In this document: in pieces, positions 43,867-53,664 of the stretch
How positions within the stretch are numbered: the first letter of the stretch is position 1
Layout: each line of letters begins with the position of its first letter
Origin: Bacteroidales bacterium
GTDB lineage: Bacteria > Bacteroidota > Bacteroidia > Bacteroidales > UBA932
Direction of reading: 5' to 3'
DNA length: 62,469 nt
Assembly (NCBI GenBank): GCA_017558775.1
Contig: JAFYTP010000089.1
Span: forward strand, 1 to 62,469
Position numbers and translations under genes: made by a program
The notes under the pieces: model-generated
The model's input: only the letters and a program-made list of their open reading frames with translations
Database searches by the model: none
Told to the model about the DNA's origin: nothing

Positions 43867-46071
43867 ATGATCAAAAGAAGAAGAAACGGCGGAAGGCCCG
43901 CCGCACCGAAGGGAAGAAAGAAGAAAGTGAGAATCGTCCCCGAATTCACAGGGACCGCCATGATGTCCCGCGAAGGATTCGTGTTCGTACGGATCGAGGG
44001 ACAGGAAGAAGACGTTTTCGTCAAGGCGTCAAAGACCCGGGGCGCCCTCCATGGAGACACCGTCCGGGTGGCCGTCACCCAGGAAAAGGACGGCGTCGCG
44101 AGGCGCCGCAGCGGCGAGATTATCGAAATCATTGAACGCAGCAAGAAGCCCTTCGTGGGCATCCTCCACATCGTCGGAAAGCAGGCTTGGGTCCTGATGT
44201 CCTCCAAGACGATGCCCTATGACATCTCGGTTCCCGTCCCCGAAGGCGGCGTGCGCGGCATGAAGGTCGCGGCCGTCGTCGATGGTTGGGAGCGGGGCGA
44301 GACGGGCCCCCACGGCCACGTCGTGGACGTCCTGGGCATGCCCGGCGAGAACAATACCGAGATGCACGCCATCCTGGCGGAGTTCGGCCTCCCCTACAAG
44401 TTCGACAAGGAAGTGGAGAACGCCGCCGACCTCATCTCCGACGAAATCACCGACAAGGACCGCGCGGGCCGCAAGGACTTCCGGAAGGTCCTCACCTTCA
44501 CCATCGACCCGGCCGACGCCAAGGACTTTGACGACGCCCTGTCCTTCCGCAAGCTGGACAACGGCAACTACGAGGTGGGCGTCCATATCGCCGACGTCTC
44601 CTACTATGTGAAGCCCGGCTCGCCCGTCGATGCCGAGGCCCAGGCCCGCGGCACCTCCGTTTATCTGGTGGACCGCACCGTGCCGATGCTGCCGGAGAAA
44701 CTCTCCAACAAACTGTGCTCCCTGCGCCCGAACGAGGAGAAGCTCACCTTCTCGGCCGTGTTCGAGGTCACTCCGCTGGCCAAGGTCATCAACCCCTGGT
44801 TCGGCCGGACGCACATCATCTCCGACTACCGGTTCTCCTATGAACTGGCCCAGCAGATCATCGACGCCGGCGACGACGCGATGGGCCTGACTTTCGGAGA
44901 AGGCACCGAATGCGGCATCGTCCCGGACGAGGTCAAGGAAGCCGTCCTCACCCTCAACAAGCTGGCGCTGAAGCTGCGCAAGAAGCGTTTCGCCGCCGGC
45001 GCCGTGAGTTTCGACCGGCCCGAGATGAAGGTCGATATCGACGAGAACGGCAAGCCCATCGGCGTCCACCAGAAGTTCTCGAAGGAAGCCAACTGGCTCA
45101 TCGAGGAGTTCATGCTCCTGGCGAACCGTTCCGTGGCGGAGTTCGTCGCCTCGGACGGCAACATGGGCGGCAAAGCCGTGAAGAATCCCAAGACCTTCGT
45201 CTACCGTGTCCACGACGAGCCTAACCTCGAGAAAGTGAGCGGCTTGCGGGAATTCGCCGGCAACCTGGGATACAAGATGGGCCCGATCGGCAGCGGCAAG
45301 GACATCGCCCTCTCGCTGAACAACCTCCTCTCCGAGGTCAAGGAAAAGCCCGAGCTCGGCGCCATCCAGATCCTCGCCCTCCGCTCGATGGCCAAGGCCT
45401 GCTACAGCACCGACAACATCGGCCATTACGGCCTGGCCTTCCGGTTCTATACGCACTTCACCTCCCCGATCCGCCGTTATCCGGACCTGATGGTGCACCG
45501 CCTGCTGGCGATCTACCTCCGCAAGGGGGAATCCCAGTCGCTGGATTACTATACCGCCCAGTGCAAGCACGCTTCCGAGCGTGAAGTTGTCGCCGCGGAG
45601 GCGGAGCGCGAGAGCATCAAGTACAAGCTCGTGGAGTTTATGGAGGACAAGATCGGTCAGGAGTTCGACGGCCACGTGTCCGGTGTCACCCAGTGGGGCA
45701 TCTACGTGGAAATCGAGCCCACGAAGATCGAGGGCATGATCCCCTACCGAACCATCCGTTCCGACTTCTACGACTTCGACGAGGACCACTACCGCGCCGT
45801 CGGCCGCCGCAAGCACGGCATCATCAAGCTGGGCGACCCGCTCCGCATCCGCGTGAAGGGTACCAACCTGGAGCAGAAGCTGCTGGACTACGAGCTGGTG
45901 GAGCCGGAGGCCGAGAACGCCCCCGCCCCGACGGAGGACGAGTACATCGAGTCCCTCGTGGACGCCCCGATGCCGCCCCGTCCCCGTAAGCCCGGCAAGC
46001 CTGGCCGGAAACCCCGGATGGGCGCCCTGAAAGCCGAGCGCGAGCGGATGAAAAAGGCCAAAAAGAGCTAA
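43867..46071 (+). CDS. rnr: Ribonuclease R
   Basis: A 734-residue 3'-5' exoribonuclease that degrades structured RNA in the cytoplasm. Basic N-terminal tail (KRRRNGGRPAAPKGRKKK), cold-shock-type OB domains (about 25-190), the RNB catalytic domain with DPADAKDFDDALS (metal-binding Asp residues) and TSPIRRYPDLMVHR, an S1 domain (GHVSGVTQWGIYVEI), and a basic C-terminal tail (PRKPGKPGRKPRM, RERMKKAKKS). Length and order are normal for RNase R. The following GH3 gene starts only 6 nt after its stop, so RNase R may head a glycosidase operon. Confidence 0.95.
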   Translation: MIKRRRNGGRPAAPKGRKKKVRIVPEFTGTAMMSREGFVFVRIEGQEEDVFVKASKTRGALHGDTVRVAVTQEKDGVARRRSGEIIEIIERSKKPFVGILHIVGKQAWVLMSSKTMPYDISVPVPEGGVRGMKVAAVVDGWERGETGPHGHVVDVLGMPGENNTEMHAILAEFGLPYKFDKEVENAADLISDEITDKDRAGRKDFRKVLTFTIDPADAKDFDDALSFRKLDNGNYEVGVHIADVSYYVKPGSPVDAEAQARGTSVYLVDRTVPMLPEKLSNKLCSLRPNEEKLTFSAVFEVTPLAKVINPWFGRTHIISDYRFSYELAQQIIDAGDDAMGLTFGEGTECGIVPDEVKEAVLTLNKLALKLRKKRFAAGAVSFDRPEMKVDIDENGKPIGVHQKFSKEANWLIEEFMLLANRSVAEFVASDGNMGGKAVKNPKTFVYRVHDEPNLEKVSGLREFAGNLGYKMGPIGSGKDIALSLNNLLSEVKEKPELGAIQILALRSMAKACYSTDNIGHYGLAFRFYTHFTSPIRRYPDLMVHRLLAIYLRKGESQSLDYYTAQCKHASEREVVAAEAERESIKYKLVEFMEDKIGQEFDGHVSGVTQWGIYVEIEPTKIEGMIPYRTIRSDFYDFDEDHYRAVGRRKHGIIKLGDPLRIRVKGTNLEQKLLDYELVEPEAENAPAPTEDEYIESLVDAPMPPRPRKPGKPGRKPRMGALKAERERMKKAKKS

Positions 46072-46077
46072 ACTTAT

Positions 46078-48375
46078 ATGAAAATCACGCCCCTGCTGCT
46101 TGCCACTCTCATCCTCGCCGGATGCGGCGGCCGGACACCCTTGTACAAAAACGCCGGCCGTTCCGCAGAGGAGCGGGCCGATGACCTGCTGAAAAGGATG
46201 ACTGTCGATGAAAAGCTGGGGCAGCTCGTGTGTCCGCTCGGCTGGCCGATGTACGACAAGGTGTCGGCGGACAGCGTGACGATTTCCGACCAATACCGGG
46301 ATTTCATCCAGAACCAGCACGGTGGCATGCTGTGGGCCGTGTTCCGCGCGGATCCATGGACCAAGAAAACCTTGGAAAACGGACTGAATCCGACGCTGGC
46401 GGCAAAGGCGTACAACGCCCTGCAGCGCTATGCGATAGATTCGACACGGTTGGGAATTCCTATTATTCTGGCCGAGGAAGCCCCGCACGGGCATATGGCC
46501 ATCGGTACGACGGTGTTCCCGACCAGCATCGGCCTGGCATCGACCTGGGACACAGAGTTGGTTGAAAAGGTGGGACAGACCATCGGCACGGAACTGCAGG
46601 CGCAGGGCGCGACCATCGGGTATGGCCCAGTCATCGACCTTTCCCGCGAGCCACGCTGGTCCCGTGTGGAAGAAACCTACGGCGAAGATGTGCATCTGAC
46701 CTCGCAGATGGCTTCCGCGATGGTGCGGGGAACGTCTTCCAAGGGCGTGATTTCCACTTTGAAACATTTCGTGGCCTACGGCGTCCCGGAGGGCGGGCAC
46801 AACGGCAATCCGTCCATCATCGGGATGCGGGATTTGCGCGAGAACGTACTCCCGACCTTCAAGGCCGCCATCGACGCGGGCGCCCTGTCGGTGATGACCT
46901 CCTATAACTCCCTCGACGGCATTCCCACCACCTGCAACAAGGATCTCCTAACCGGCGTCCTGCGCGACGAATGGGGATTCAAGGGATTCGTGGTCAGCGA
47001 CTTGGAGAGCATCGACGGAATCGCCCGAGACCACAAGGTCGCCGCATCCCCGCAAGAGGCGGGCGAGATGGCGCTAAATGCCGGTGTCGATGTGGACCTC
47101 GGCGCGCACTGCTATGCGCAGCTTAAGGAATCGGTAGATAAAGGCCGTGTGTCGATGAAAACCCTCGACCAGGCCGTGAAGCGGGTGCTCATCCGCAAGT
47201 TCGAGGCGGGCCTGTTCGACCATCCGTATGTCGATGAGGCCACCGCGGCCGGGCTCGTCCGTACGCCGGAACACCTCGAAGTGGCCGCCCAGGCCGCCCG
47301 GGAAGGGATTGTCCTCCTGAAGAACGACGGCGTCCTGCCTCTCAAGAGCGGAACCCGAATCGCACTCATCGGCCCGAACGCGGATAATCAGTATAACCAA
47401 CTTGGCGACTACACTGCCCCGCAGGCGGAAGAGAATGTGGTCACGATGCTGGACGGCCTGCGGGCCAAGGGCGCCGATGTACTCTATGTCAAGGGCTGCT
47501 CCATCCGCGACACCCGGGACAGCCAGATCGCCCAGGCCGCCATCGCGGCGATGCTTTCGGACGTGGCCGTCGTCGTGGTGGGCGGTTCTTCGGCCCGCGA
47601 TTTCAAGACCAAATACATCGACACCGGCGCCGCCGTGGTGGATGAGGACGCCGTCTCCGACATGGAGGCCGGCGAAGGCTTCGACCGCGCCTGCCTGGAC
47701 CTGCTGGGCCTGCAAAGCGACCTCCTGAAGGCGGTCAGGGCTGCCGGAAAGCCGGTTGTCGTGGTGTACGTGGAAGGCCGTCCGCTGGACAAGAACTGGG
47801 CGGCGGAGAAGGCCGATGCCCTCCTGACGATGTGGTACCCCGGCGGCGAAGGCGGCACCGCCCTGGCCGATGTCTTGTTCGGCGACTACAATCCCGCCGG
47901 ACGCCTCCCGGTGAGCGTTCCCCGGAACGTGGGCCAGCTCCCGGTCTACTACAACAAGAAGAATCCGCGCGGACACGACTATGTGGAAATGTCCGCCGAT
48001 CCGCTTTACCCCTTCGGTTACGGCCTGAGTTACACGACCTTCGAGTACTCCGACCTCACCGTCTCCGGCCGCGTTCCCGATGTGGAAGTGACGGTCAATG
48101 TGAAAAACACCGGCACCCGCGACGGCGACGAGGTGGTCCAGCTCTATGTCATCGACCCGCTGGCCTCCACCGTCCGGCCGCGCAAGCAGCTGCGCGCTTT
48201 TGACCGCGTCTTCGTGAAGGTCGGAGAGACCGTGCCTGTTACCTTGAAACTCGGACCTGACGCCTTCTCCTTGGTCGATGCGGCCGGAAAGACCGTCATC
48301 GAGCGGGGTGACTTCATCCTCGAGGTGGGTGCCTCTTCCGAGGACACCCGTCTGAAAGAAACGATTACATACTGA
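46078..48375 (+). CDS. GH3 beta-glucosidase-like lipoprotein
   Basis: A 765-residue GH3 enzyme with all three usual domains: the N-terminal TIM barrel (predicted nucleophile Asp308 in FVVSDLES; EPRWSRVEETYGED before it), the C-terminal sandwich domain (LLKNDGVLPL, IGPNAD, TMWYPGGEGGTALADVLFG), and a terminal FnIII-like domain (VNVKNTGTRDGDEVVQLY). It has a lipobox (LILAGCGGRT, Cys16) and no acidic export signal, which suggests periplasmic location. It starts 6 nt after rnr and ends 2 nt before the GH2 gene. It would remove terminal beta-glucosyl or related sugars from imported oligosaccharides. Confidence 0.9.
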   Translation: MKITPLLLATLILAGCGGRTPLYKNAGRSAEERADDLLKRMTVDEKLGQLVCPLGWPMYDKVSADSVTISDQYRDFIQNQHGGMLWAVFRADPWTKKTLENGLNPTLAAKAYNALQRYAIDSTRLGIPIILAEEAPHGHMAIGTTVFPTSIGLASTWDTELVEKVGQTIGTELQAQGATIGYGPVIDLSREPRWSRVEETYGEDVHLTSQMASAMVRGTSSKGVISTLKHFVAYGVPEGGHNGNPSIIGMRDLRENVLPTFKAAIDAGALSVMTSYNSLDGIPTTCNKDLLTGVLRDEWGFKGFVVSDLESIDGIARDHKVAASPQEAGEMALNAGVDVDLGAHCYAQLKESVDKGRVSMKTLDQAVKRVLIRKFEAGLFDHPYVDEATAAGLVRTPEHLEVAAQAAREGIVLLKNDGVLPLKSGTRIALIGPNADNQYNQLGDYTAPQAEENVVTMLDGLRAKGADVLYVKGCSIRDTRDSQIAQAAIAAMLSDVAVVVVGGSSARDFKTKYIDTGAAVVDEDAVSDMEAGEGFDRACLDLLGLQSDLLKAVRAAGKPVVVVYVEGRPLDKNWAAEKADALLTMWYPGGEGGTALADVLFGDYNPAGRLPVSVPRNVGQLPVYYNKKNPRGHDYVEMSADPLYPFGYGLSYTTFEYSDLTVSGRVPDVEVTVNVKNTGTRDGDEVVQLYVIDPLASTVRPRKQLRAFDRVFVKVGETVPVTLKLGPDAFSLVDAAGKTVIERGDFILEVGASSEDTRLKETITY

Positions 48376-48377
48376 AT

Positions 48378-51300
48378 ATGAGAAGATTGCCGATTCTCCT
48401 CGCCCTTGCCCTGCCCCTGGCGGCATCGGCCCAAAGCCTGCCCTACTGGCAGGACGTGACCGTCACCTCCGTGAACGCCGAGACGCAGCGGACGGAAACC
48501 GTCTGGTTCGCCGACCGCGCCGACGCCCTGAAAAAGGGCTTCCGCGAGAGCGAGAACTATGTCGATTTGAACGGGGTGTGGGATTTCAAGTATTTCGATG
48601 ACTTTCACGAGATGGAGCGGTTCCTTCGCTCCGCTCGGAATGACAGCGACTGGAACAAGATCGTCGTTCCGGGGAACTGGGAGATCCAGGGATACGGGGT
48701 GCCGATCTATACCAACATCCCGTATGATTTCGCGCCGGTGGATCCGCAGCCGCCGACGCTGCCGGAGGTGTTCCCTGCCGGCGTCTACCACCGGACCTTC
48801 ACGGTGCCGAAGGGATGGGCCGGCCGGACCGTCTACCTGAACCTCGCCGCCATCAAGTCCGGCACCTATGTGTATGTCAACGGCCAGGAAATCGGCTATT
48901 CCGAGGACTCGAAGAGTCTCGCCCGCTATGACATCACGAAGGCGCTCAAAGAAGGCGATAACGACTTGATTCTCAGAGTTTACCGCTACTCCACCGCTTC
49001 CTGGCTGGAGTGCCAGGACTTCTGGCGTATCAGCGGTATCGAACGGGACGTGTACCTGTCCAGCGAGAAGACATCGACACAATTCGACTTCAGCGTCGTC
49101 TCCTCCCTGGACCCGACACTCACCAAGGGCGTCTTCCGCCTGAACCTGCGCTCGCAGGCGCCCGCTGAGGTGTTCTATGAGCTGATCGACAAGGACGGAG
49201 AAACCGTCGCCGACGCCATTTTCGAATTTAAGGGAGAGCTGACCACCGTCACCGACACCATTCCCGACGTGCGGAAATGGAGCGCCGAGACGCCGGAACT
49301 GTATACTCTCCTGCTCCAGGTCAATGGGGAATACACCCGTTTCCACGTGGGTTTCCGCCGCATCGAGATTGCTACCGTCAAGGATGGGGACCGTGATGTG
49401 AAAGCGCTCCTCGTGAACGGACAGCCGGTCAAGTTCAAGGGTGTCAATATGCACGAACACAACCCTTACACTGGCCACTACCAGACGAAGGAAAACATCC
49501 TGCAGGACCTCCAGTTGATGAAAATGGCGAACATCAACGCCATCCGCACCTGCCACTATCCCCAGCCCCGGGAGTTCTACGAGCTCTGCGACAGCTTGGG
49601 CTTCTATGTGTATGACGAGGCCAACATCGAGTCCCACGGCATGGGCTACAAGTTGGACCGCACGCTCGGTAACAATGCCGCCTGGCAGGACAAACACATC
49701 GACCGTATCCTGAACATGTATCGCCGCACGGCAAACTATCCGTGCGTGACCATCCTCTCCCTCGGCAATGAGGCCGGCAACGGAGTGAATTTCTACGAGG
49801 CTTACCGCGTCCTCAAGGAGTTGGAAAAGGACGGCCAAAACCGACCCGTGTGCTACGAACGCGCTGAAAGAGAGTGGAATACCGACATGCTCGTCCCGCA
49901 GTACCCCACTGCCGAGTGGTTCGCCCGGATGGGTGAGAAGGAGAACGGCCGGCCGGTGGTGCCCTCGGAATACGCCCACGCGATGGGCAACTCCACCGGT
50001 TCCATCGACCTTCAGTGGGAGCAGATTTATGCCCATACGCACCTGCAGGGCGGATTCATCTGGGACTGGGTGGACCAGGGCCTGTATGACGAGGCCCGCG
50101 GCTGGACCTACGGCGGCGACTACGGCGTGGACGCCCCCTCCGACGCGAACTTCCTGTGCAACGGTCTCGTCAATCCGGACCGCGACCCGCACCCGGGCTA
50201 TTACGAGGTGAAGCATGTCTATCAAGACATCGCCATCACCGGCGTCGCTCCGGAGGAAGGCCGGTTCTCCATCCAAAACCGGTTCTATTTCAGGGATTTG
50301 AACGACTATGTGGTCCATTGGCGGCTTGAACGGGACGGCGTGATGGTGAAAAAGGGCAAACTGTCCTTCTCCACCCCGGCGCAGGGTTCCGAGGAGTTCA
50401 CCATCAAGATTCCGAAGCGGAAACTGCGTCCCCACGGCGAATACCGGATCTTCTTCGAAACGCAGACCGCCCGCGCTTTGGCGCTGCTCCCGAAGGGCAC
50501 CATCGTCGCTGTGGATGAGGTCTTTATCAAGGACACCGGCGAGAAGAAATCCTTCAAGAGCCGTCCGGCCGAGGTGACGGAAACCGACACGGAAATCCGC
50601 CTCGAAAACGGCAAGGGCGCGCTGGTCTTCGACAAGGCCCAGGGCATCGTGACAAGCTATACTTACCGGGGAACCAATCTGGTCGATCCGGAGTTCGGCC
50701 TCCGTCCGAACTTCTGGCGCGGTCCCATCGACAATGACTATGGCAACGGCCAGCAGGTCCGGGCCCATATGTGGAAAGAGGCCTCCCAGGCCTTCCAGGC
50801 CACGGTTTCCATGAAGGATGGAGCCATCCACGCCGTCTATGCGCTGCCTACCGGATGCTCGATAGAGGTGGACTATATGCTGCTGTCGAATGGGCTCCTC
50901 AAGGTTTCCGCCGCTTTCAAGGGCGCGGGCAGCAAGCCGGTGGATGTTCCCCGCATCGGCTTCCGCTTCCGCGTGAAGGAGAATGACTTCCAGTATTTCG
51001 GTCGCGGTCCGGTGGAGAACTATATCGACCGTAACTCCGGGACCTTCAAGTCCGTCTTTACGACGAAGGCCTCCGACGAGTTCTATCCTTACGTCCGGCC
51101 GCAGGAAACCGGCCATCATACGGAGACGGAATGGCTGTCCACCAAGATGCTTTCCGTCATCGGCGACGGCCTCTTCGAGTTCAACGCCCTCCGGCACAGC
51201 GTCGAAGACCTGGACAGCGAAGAGTCCGACCAGCCGTTCCAGTGGAACAACTTCGACAATCCACCCATCCACGACGAGGAAGCTGCGATGAAGAACCACA

Positions 51301-51515
51301 TGCGTCGGCAGACGCACATCTGCGACGTCCCGGACCGGGAGTTCACGGAGATATGCATCGACGGTGCCGCCTCCGGCGTCGGCGGTTACGACAGCTGGGG
51401 CGCGCGTCCCGAACCCGCCCGCACCGTCTGGTCCACCGACAACCGGGAATTCGGATTCACCCTGGTTCCCGCAAGATCCATCAAACTGAAAAAAGCAATC
51501 AATTATGCGTACTAG
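48378..51515 (+). CDS. GH2 beta-galactosidase (LacZ-type), exported
   Basis: A 1045-residue LacZ-like enzyme with signal peptide MRRLPILLALALPLAASAQ, so periplasmic. Five domains are visible in order: sugar-binding jelly roll (VPGNWEIQGYGVPIYTN), Ig-like, the TIM barrel with predicted acid/base Glu465 in SLGNEAG and nucleophile Glu531 in PSEYAHAMGN, a second Ig-like domain, and the C-terminal Bgal_small_N domain (FWRGPIDNDYGN, FQYFGRGPVENYIDR). It would release terminal beta-linked galactose, here perhaps from N-glycan antennae. Its last 11 bases overlap the start of the fucosidase gene. Confidence 0.92.
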   Translation: MRRLPILLALALPLAASAQSLPYWQDVTVTSVNAETQRTETVWFADRADALKKGFRESENYVDLNGVWDFKYFDDFHEMERFLRSARNDSDWNKIVVPGNWEIQGYGVPIYTNIPYDFAPVDPQPPTLPEVFPAGVYHRTFTVPKGWAGRTVYLNLAAIKSGTYVYVNGQEIGYSEDSKSLARYDITKALKEGDNDLILRVYRYSTASWLECQDFWRISGIERDVYLSSEKTSTQFDFSVVSSLDPTLTKGVFRLNLRSQAPAEVFYELIDKDGETVADAIFEFKGELTTVTDTIPDVRKWSAETPELYTLLLQVNGEYTRFHVGFRRIEIATVKDGDRDVKALLVNGQPVKFKGVNMHEHNPYTGHYQTKENILQDLQLMKMANINAIRTCHYPQPREFYELCDSLGFYVYDEANIESHGMGYKLDRTLGNNAAWQDKHIDRILNMYRRTANYPCVTILSLGNEAGNGVNFYEAYRVLKELEKDGQNRPVCYERAEREWNTDMLVPQYPTAEWFARMGEKENGRPVVPSEYAHAMGNSTGSIDLQWEQIYAHTHLQGGFIWDWVDQGLYDEARGWTYGGDYGVDAPSDANFLCNGLVNPDRDPHPGYYEVKHVYQDIAITGVAPEEGRFSIQNRFYFRDLNDYVVHWRLERDGVMVKKGKLSFSTPAQGSEEFTIKIPKRKLRPHGEYRIFFETQTARALALLPKGTIVAVDEVFIKDTGEKKSFKSRPAEVTETDTEIRLENGKGALVFDKAQGIVTSYTYRGTNLVDPEFGLRPNFWRGPIDNDYGNGQQVRAHMWKEASQAFQATVSMKDGAIHAVYALPTGCSIEVDYMLLSNGLLKVSAAFKGAGSKPVDVPRIGFRFRVKENDFQYFGRGPVENYIDRNSGTFKSVFTTKASDEFYPYVRPQETGHHTETEWLSTKMLSVIGDGLFEFNALRHSVEDLDSEESDQPFQWNNFDNPPIHDEEAAMKNHMRRQTHICDVPDREFTEICIDGAASGVGGYDSWGARPEPARTVWSTDNREFGFTLVPARSIKLKKAINYAY

Positions 51516-52839
51516 CTTATTCCTGACCGCCCTGGCCCTGGCGGTCGCCTCCTGCGTTGAAGAGCCCTATGGTGCCGTTCCCTCCCCTTCCCAGCTGGAA
51601 TGGCAGGCGATGGAGATGAACATGTTCTGCCACTTCGGCCCGAACACTTTCACCGGAAAGGAATGGGGCGACGGAACTGAGGCCGAGGATTTGTTCAACC
51701 CCACGGACCTGGACTGCCGTCAATGGGCCGCCACGGCGAAGGCCGCCGGCTTCAAGGGCATCATCATCACCGCCAAGCACCACGACGGTTTCTGCCTGTG
51801 GCCCAGCCCGGTGAGCGACCATACCGTGGCGCAGTCGAGCTGGCGAGACGGGCAGGGCGATGTGCTCCGGGAACTTTCCGACGCGTGCAAGGAGTATGGG
51901 CTGAAGTTCGGCGTGTACATCTCGCCTTGGGACCGCAATGATCCGCATTACGGAATGCCGGAGTATAATGATGTGTTCGTCCAGACGCTGGAAAGCGTCC
52001 TTGGAGGAACCTACGGACCGGTTTTCGAGCAGTGGTTCGACGGTGCCAACGGCGAGGGCCCGAACGGCAAGAAGCAGAAATATGACTGGCCGTTGTTCAA
52101 CGGGACCGTCTTGAAACTCCAGCCGCAGGCCGTCATTTTCAGCGACGTTGGACCGGGATGCCGGTGGGTCGGCAACGAAGAAGGACACGCAGGCCGCACC
52201 AACTGGGGACGGCTGGAGACCTACGGATTCACGCCCGGTCATGGTGGACCGCCTGTCGACACCCTGAACCAGGGCAACAAGTACGGAAGCAGCTGGATTC
52301 CCGCGGAAACGGATGTGTCCATCCGTCCGGGCTGGTTCTGGAGAGCCTCCGAGACCCCGCAGGTGAAATCCGTCCAGGAACTCCTGAAAATCTACTACGA
52401 GAGCGTCGGCCGCAACTCCTTGCTCCTGCTGAACGTGCCGCCGGATGACCGCGGACATATCGACCCGGCGGACTCCACCCGGCTGATGGAGTTCCGGGGC
52501 GCCTTGGACGCCATTTTCTCCGACAATCTTGCCGACAGGGCCCGGATCCGTAGGAAAGACTATGTTTGGACCGTCAACCTGAAGAAACCGAAGACCTTCA
52601 ACCGCCTGGTGCTCCAGGAGGATCTCACTCTCGGACAGCGGATTGCCGCCTTCACGGTGGAAGCCCGTGTCGATGGACAATGGGAGGTTGTGGCGGAAGA
52701 AACCACCGTCGGCTTCAAGCGCATCGTCCTCCTTCCGAATGTGACGGCCGATGCCGTGCGCGTCCGGGTCGATGAATCCCTGGCGAAACCGTTCCTCAGT
52801 ACCATCGCCCTGTATCAGGACGACATCTATCGCGAATAG
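51505..52839 (+). CDS. GH29 alpha-L-fucosidase lipoprotein
   Basis: A 444-residue fucosidase with a lipobox (LAVASCVEEPYG, Cys17; Glu residues follow, so possibly surface-exposed). The catalytic barrel has MFCHFGPNTFTGKEWGDG, AKHHDGFCLWPS, and the predicted nucleophile Asp179 in FEQWFDGANGEG. The short catalytic part and wording fit subfamily B, which prefers alpha-1,3/1,4-fucose of Lewis-type structures. The last 100 residues form a beta-sandwich like the domain following GH29 barrels. It overlaps the GH2 gene by 11 nt and is 1 nt from the DUF1573 gene. Confidence 0.88.
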   Translation: MRTSLFLTALALAVASCVEEPYGAVPSPSQLEWQAMEMNMFCHFGPNTFTGKEWGDGTEAEDLFNPTDLDCRQWAATAKAAGFKGIIITAKHHDGFCLWPSPVSDHTVAQSSWRDGQGDVLRELSDACKEYGLKFGVYISPWDRNDPHYGMPEYNDVFVQTLESVLGGTYGPVFEQWFDGANGEGPNGKKQKYDWPLFNGTVLKLQPQAVIFSDVGPGCRWVGNEEGHAGRTNWGRLETYGFTPGHGGPPVDTLNQGNKYGSSWIPAETDVSIRPGWFWRASETPQVKSVQELLKIYYESVGRNSLLLLNVPPDDRGHIDPADSTRLMEFRGALDAIFSDNLADRARIRRKDYVWTVNLKKPKTFNRLVLQEDLTLGQRIAAFTVEARVDGQWEVVAEETTVGFKRIVLLPNVTADAVRVRVDESLAKPFLSTIALYQDDIYRE

Positions 52840-52840
52840 C

Positions 52841-53587
52841 ATGAAGAATCTGTTCCTTTTCCTGGCATTGCTGCTGCCCGCCGTGGCATGCGGTCCCCGC
52901 GACGGAATCCGGACTGTCCGGATCGCGGAGGGACAGGATGCGGACCTCGGGACGATCAAGGAGATCGAAGGACCGGTGACCGTCCGTCTTCTCATTCGGA
53001 ACGACTACCCGGACACCCTCCGTCCGGTCCAGCTCTATACGCCCTGCGGATGCACGCAAGCCCGGTTTGACCAAAAACCGGTGGCGCCCGGCGCGGACGA
53101 AATCCTGGAAGTGACCTATAATCCCGCCTATCGGCCCGGGCCGATGCGGGAAGAAATCCAGGTTCGATACACGAACTCGCCCGTACGCGTGCGTACCTTT
53201 TCCATTACGGGAAATGTCGTCGGCTTCAACCATCCGATCGAGGAAGACCGGCCGTACGCATTCGGGGAAGGCCTGTATATGAGCCACAAGGTCCTGAGCT
53301 ACGGAAGCCTGCGCCCCGGGGAGACAGGAGACTTCTTTTTCCGCCATGGAAACGGCAACACCCGCAAAGCAAACATCGTCTTTGATATCCCCGATGCTTG
53401 GAAGCCGTATGTCCGGATGCGGCAGCCCGGAAAAATGAAAGCCGACCAGCGGGACACGATCCATGTGAAATTTACGATGCCTGAGGGACTTGACTCCGTA
53501 GAGTTCGCCCTGCAGCCCCGAGTGAACGGAAAAAAAACGGAAGACAGCCTGCTGATTCGTGCCTGGAAAAGGCATAATATTCAATAA
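52841..53587 (+). CDS. DUF1573 domain lipoprotein
   Basis: A 248-residue lipoprotein (LPAVACGPRDG, Cys17). The start is ATG 52841, one base after the fucosidase stop. The first half is a DUF1573/ASH-like Ig fold with the typical YTPCGCTQARF and ILEVTYNP motifs (residues about 65-105); the second half is another beta-rich segment. DUF1573 proteins are common in Bacteroidota envelopes; no enzyme activity is known. It ends the glycosidase cluster, and its role there is unknown. Confidence 0.75.
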   Translation: MKNLFLFLALLLPAVACGPRDGIRTVRIAEGQDADLGTIKEIEGPVTVRLLIRNDYPDTLRPVQLYTPCGCTQARFDQKPVAPGADEILEVTYNPAYRPGPMREEIQVRYTNSPVRVRTFSITGNVVGFNHPIEEDRPYAFGEGLYMSHKVLSYGSLRPGETGDFFFRHGNGNTRKANIVFDIPDAWKPYVRMRQPGKMKADQRDTIHVKFTMPEGLDSVEFALQPRVNGKKTEDSLLIRAWKRHNIQ

Positions 53588-53664
53588 TTATGCGTAACTT
53601 CACCCTCCCCAAACGGGGACAATAGCAGCACAAAACAACACAACCAACTAATCAACAACACCTT
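53588..53664 (+). promoter_or_regulatory. CA-rich unstructured leader of the SusC-OmpA gene
   Basis: The 77-nt gap contains a small hairpin (TCCCC-AAAC-GGGGA, 53606-53619) with no T-run, then a long stretch of almost only A and C up to the ATG. Such G-poor leaders keep the ribosome site open in Bacteroidota that lack Shine-Dalgarno pairing. No convincing TAnnTTTG box was found. Confidence 0.35.

Noticed and set aside
44029-46800. A 923-codon open frame on the minus strand over rnr and the GH3 gene
   Set aside because: The high GC content at third positions removes stop codons opposite real genes. The translation is low-complexity Gly/Ala/Val/Asp/His-rich without domains, and both genes on the plus strand are fully recognisable.
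48144-51317. A 1057-codon open frame on the minus strand opposite the GH2 gene
   Set aside because: It is the mirror frame of an intact beta-galactosidase with both catalytic Glu residues; its composition is that of an antisense frame.
53606-53619. Hairpin TCCCC-AAAC-GGGGA as a terminator between DUF1573 and the SusC-OmpA gene
   Set aside because: Only 5 bp and no T-run after it.
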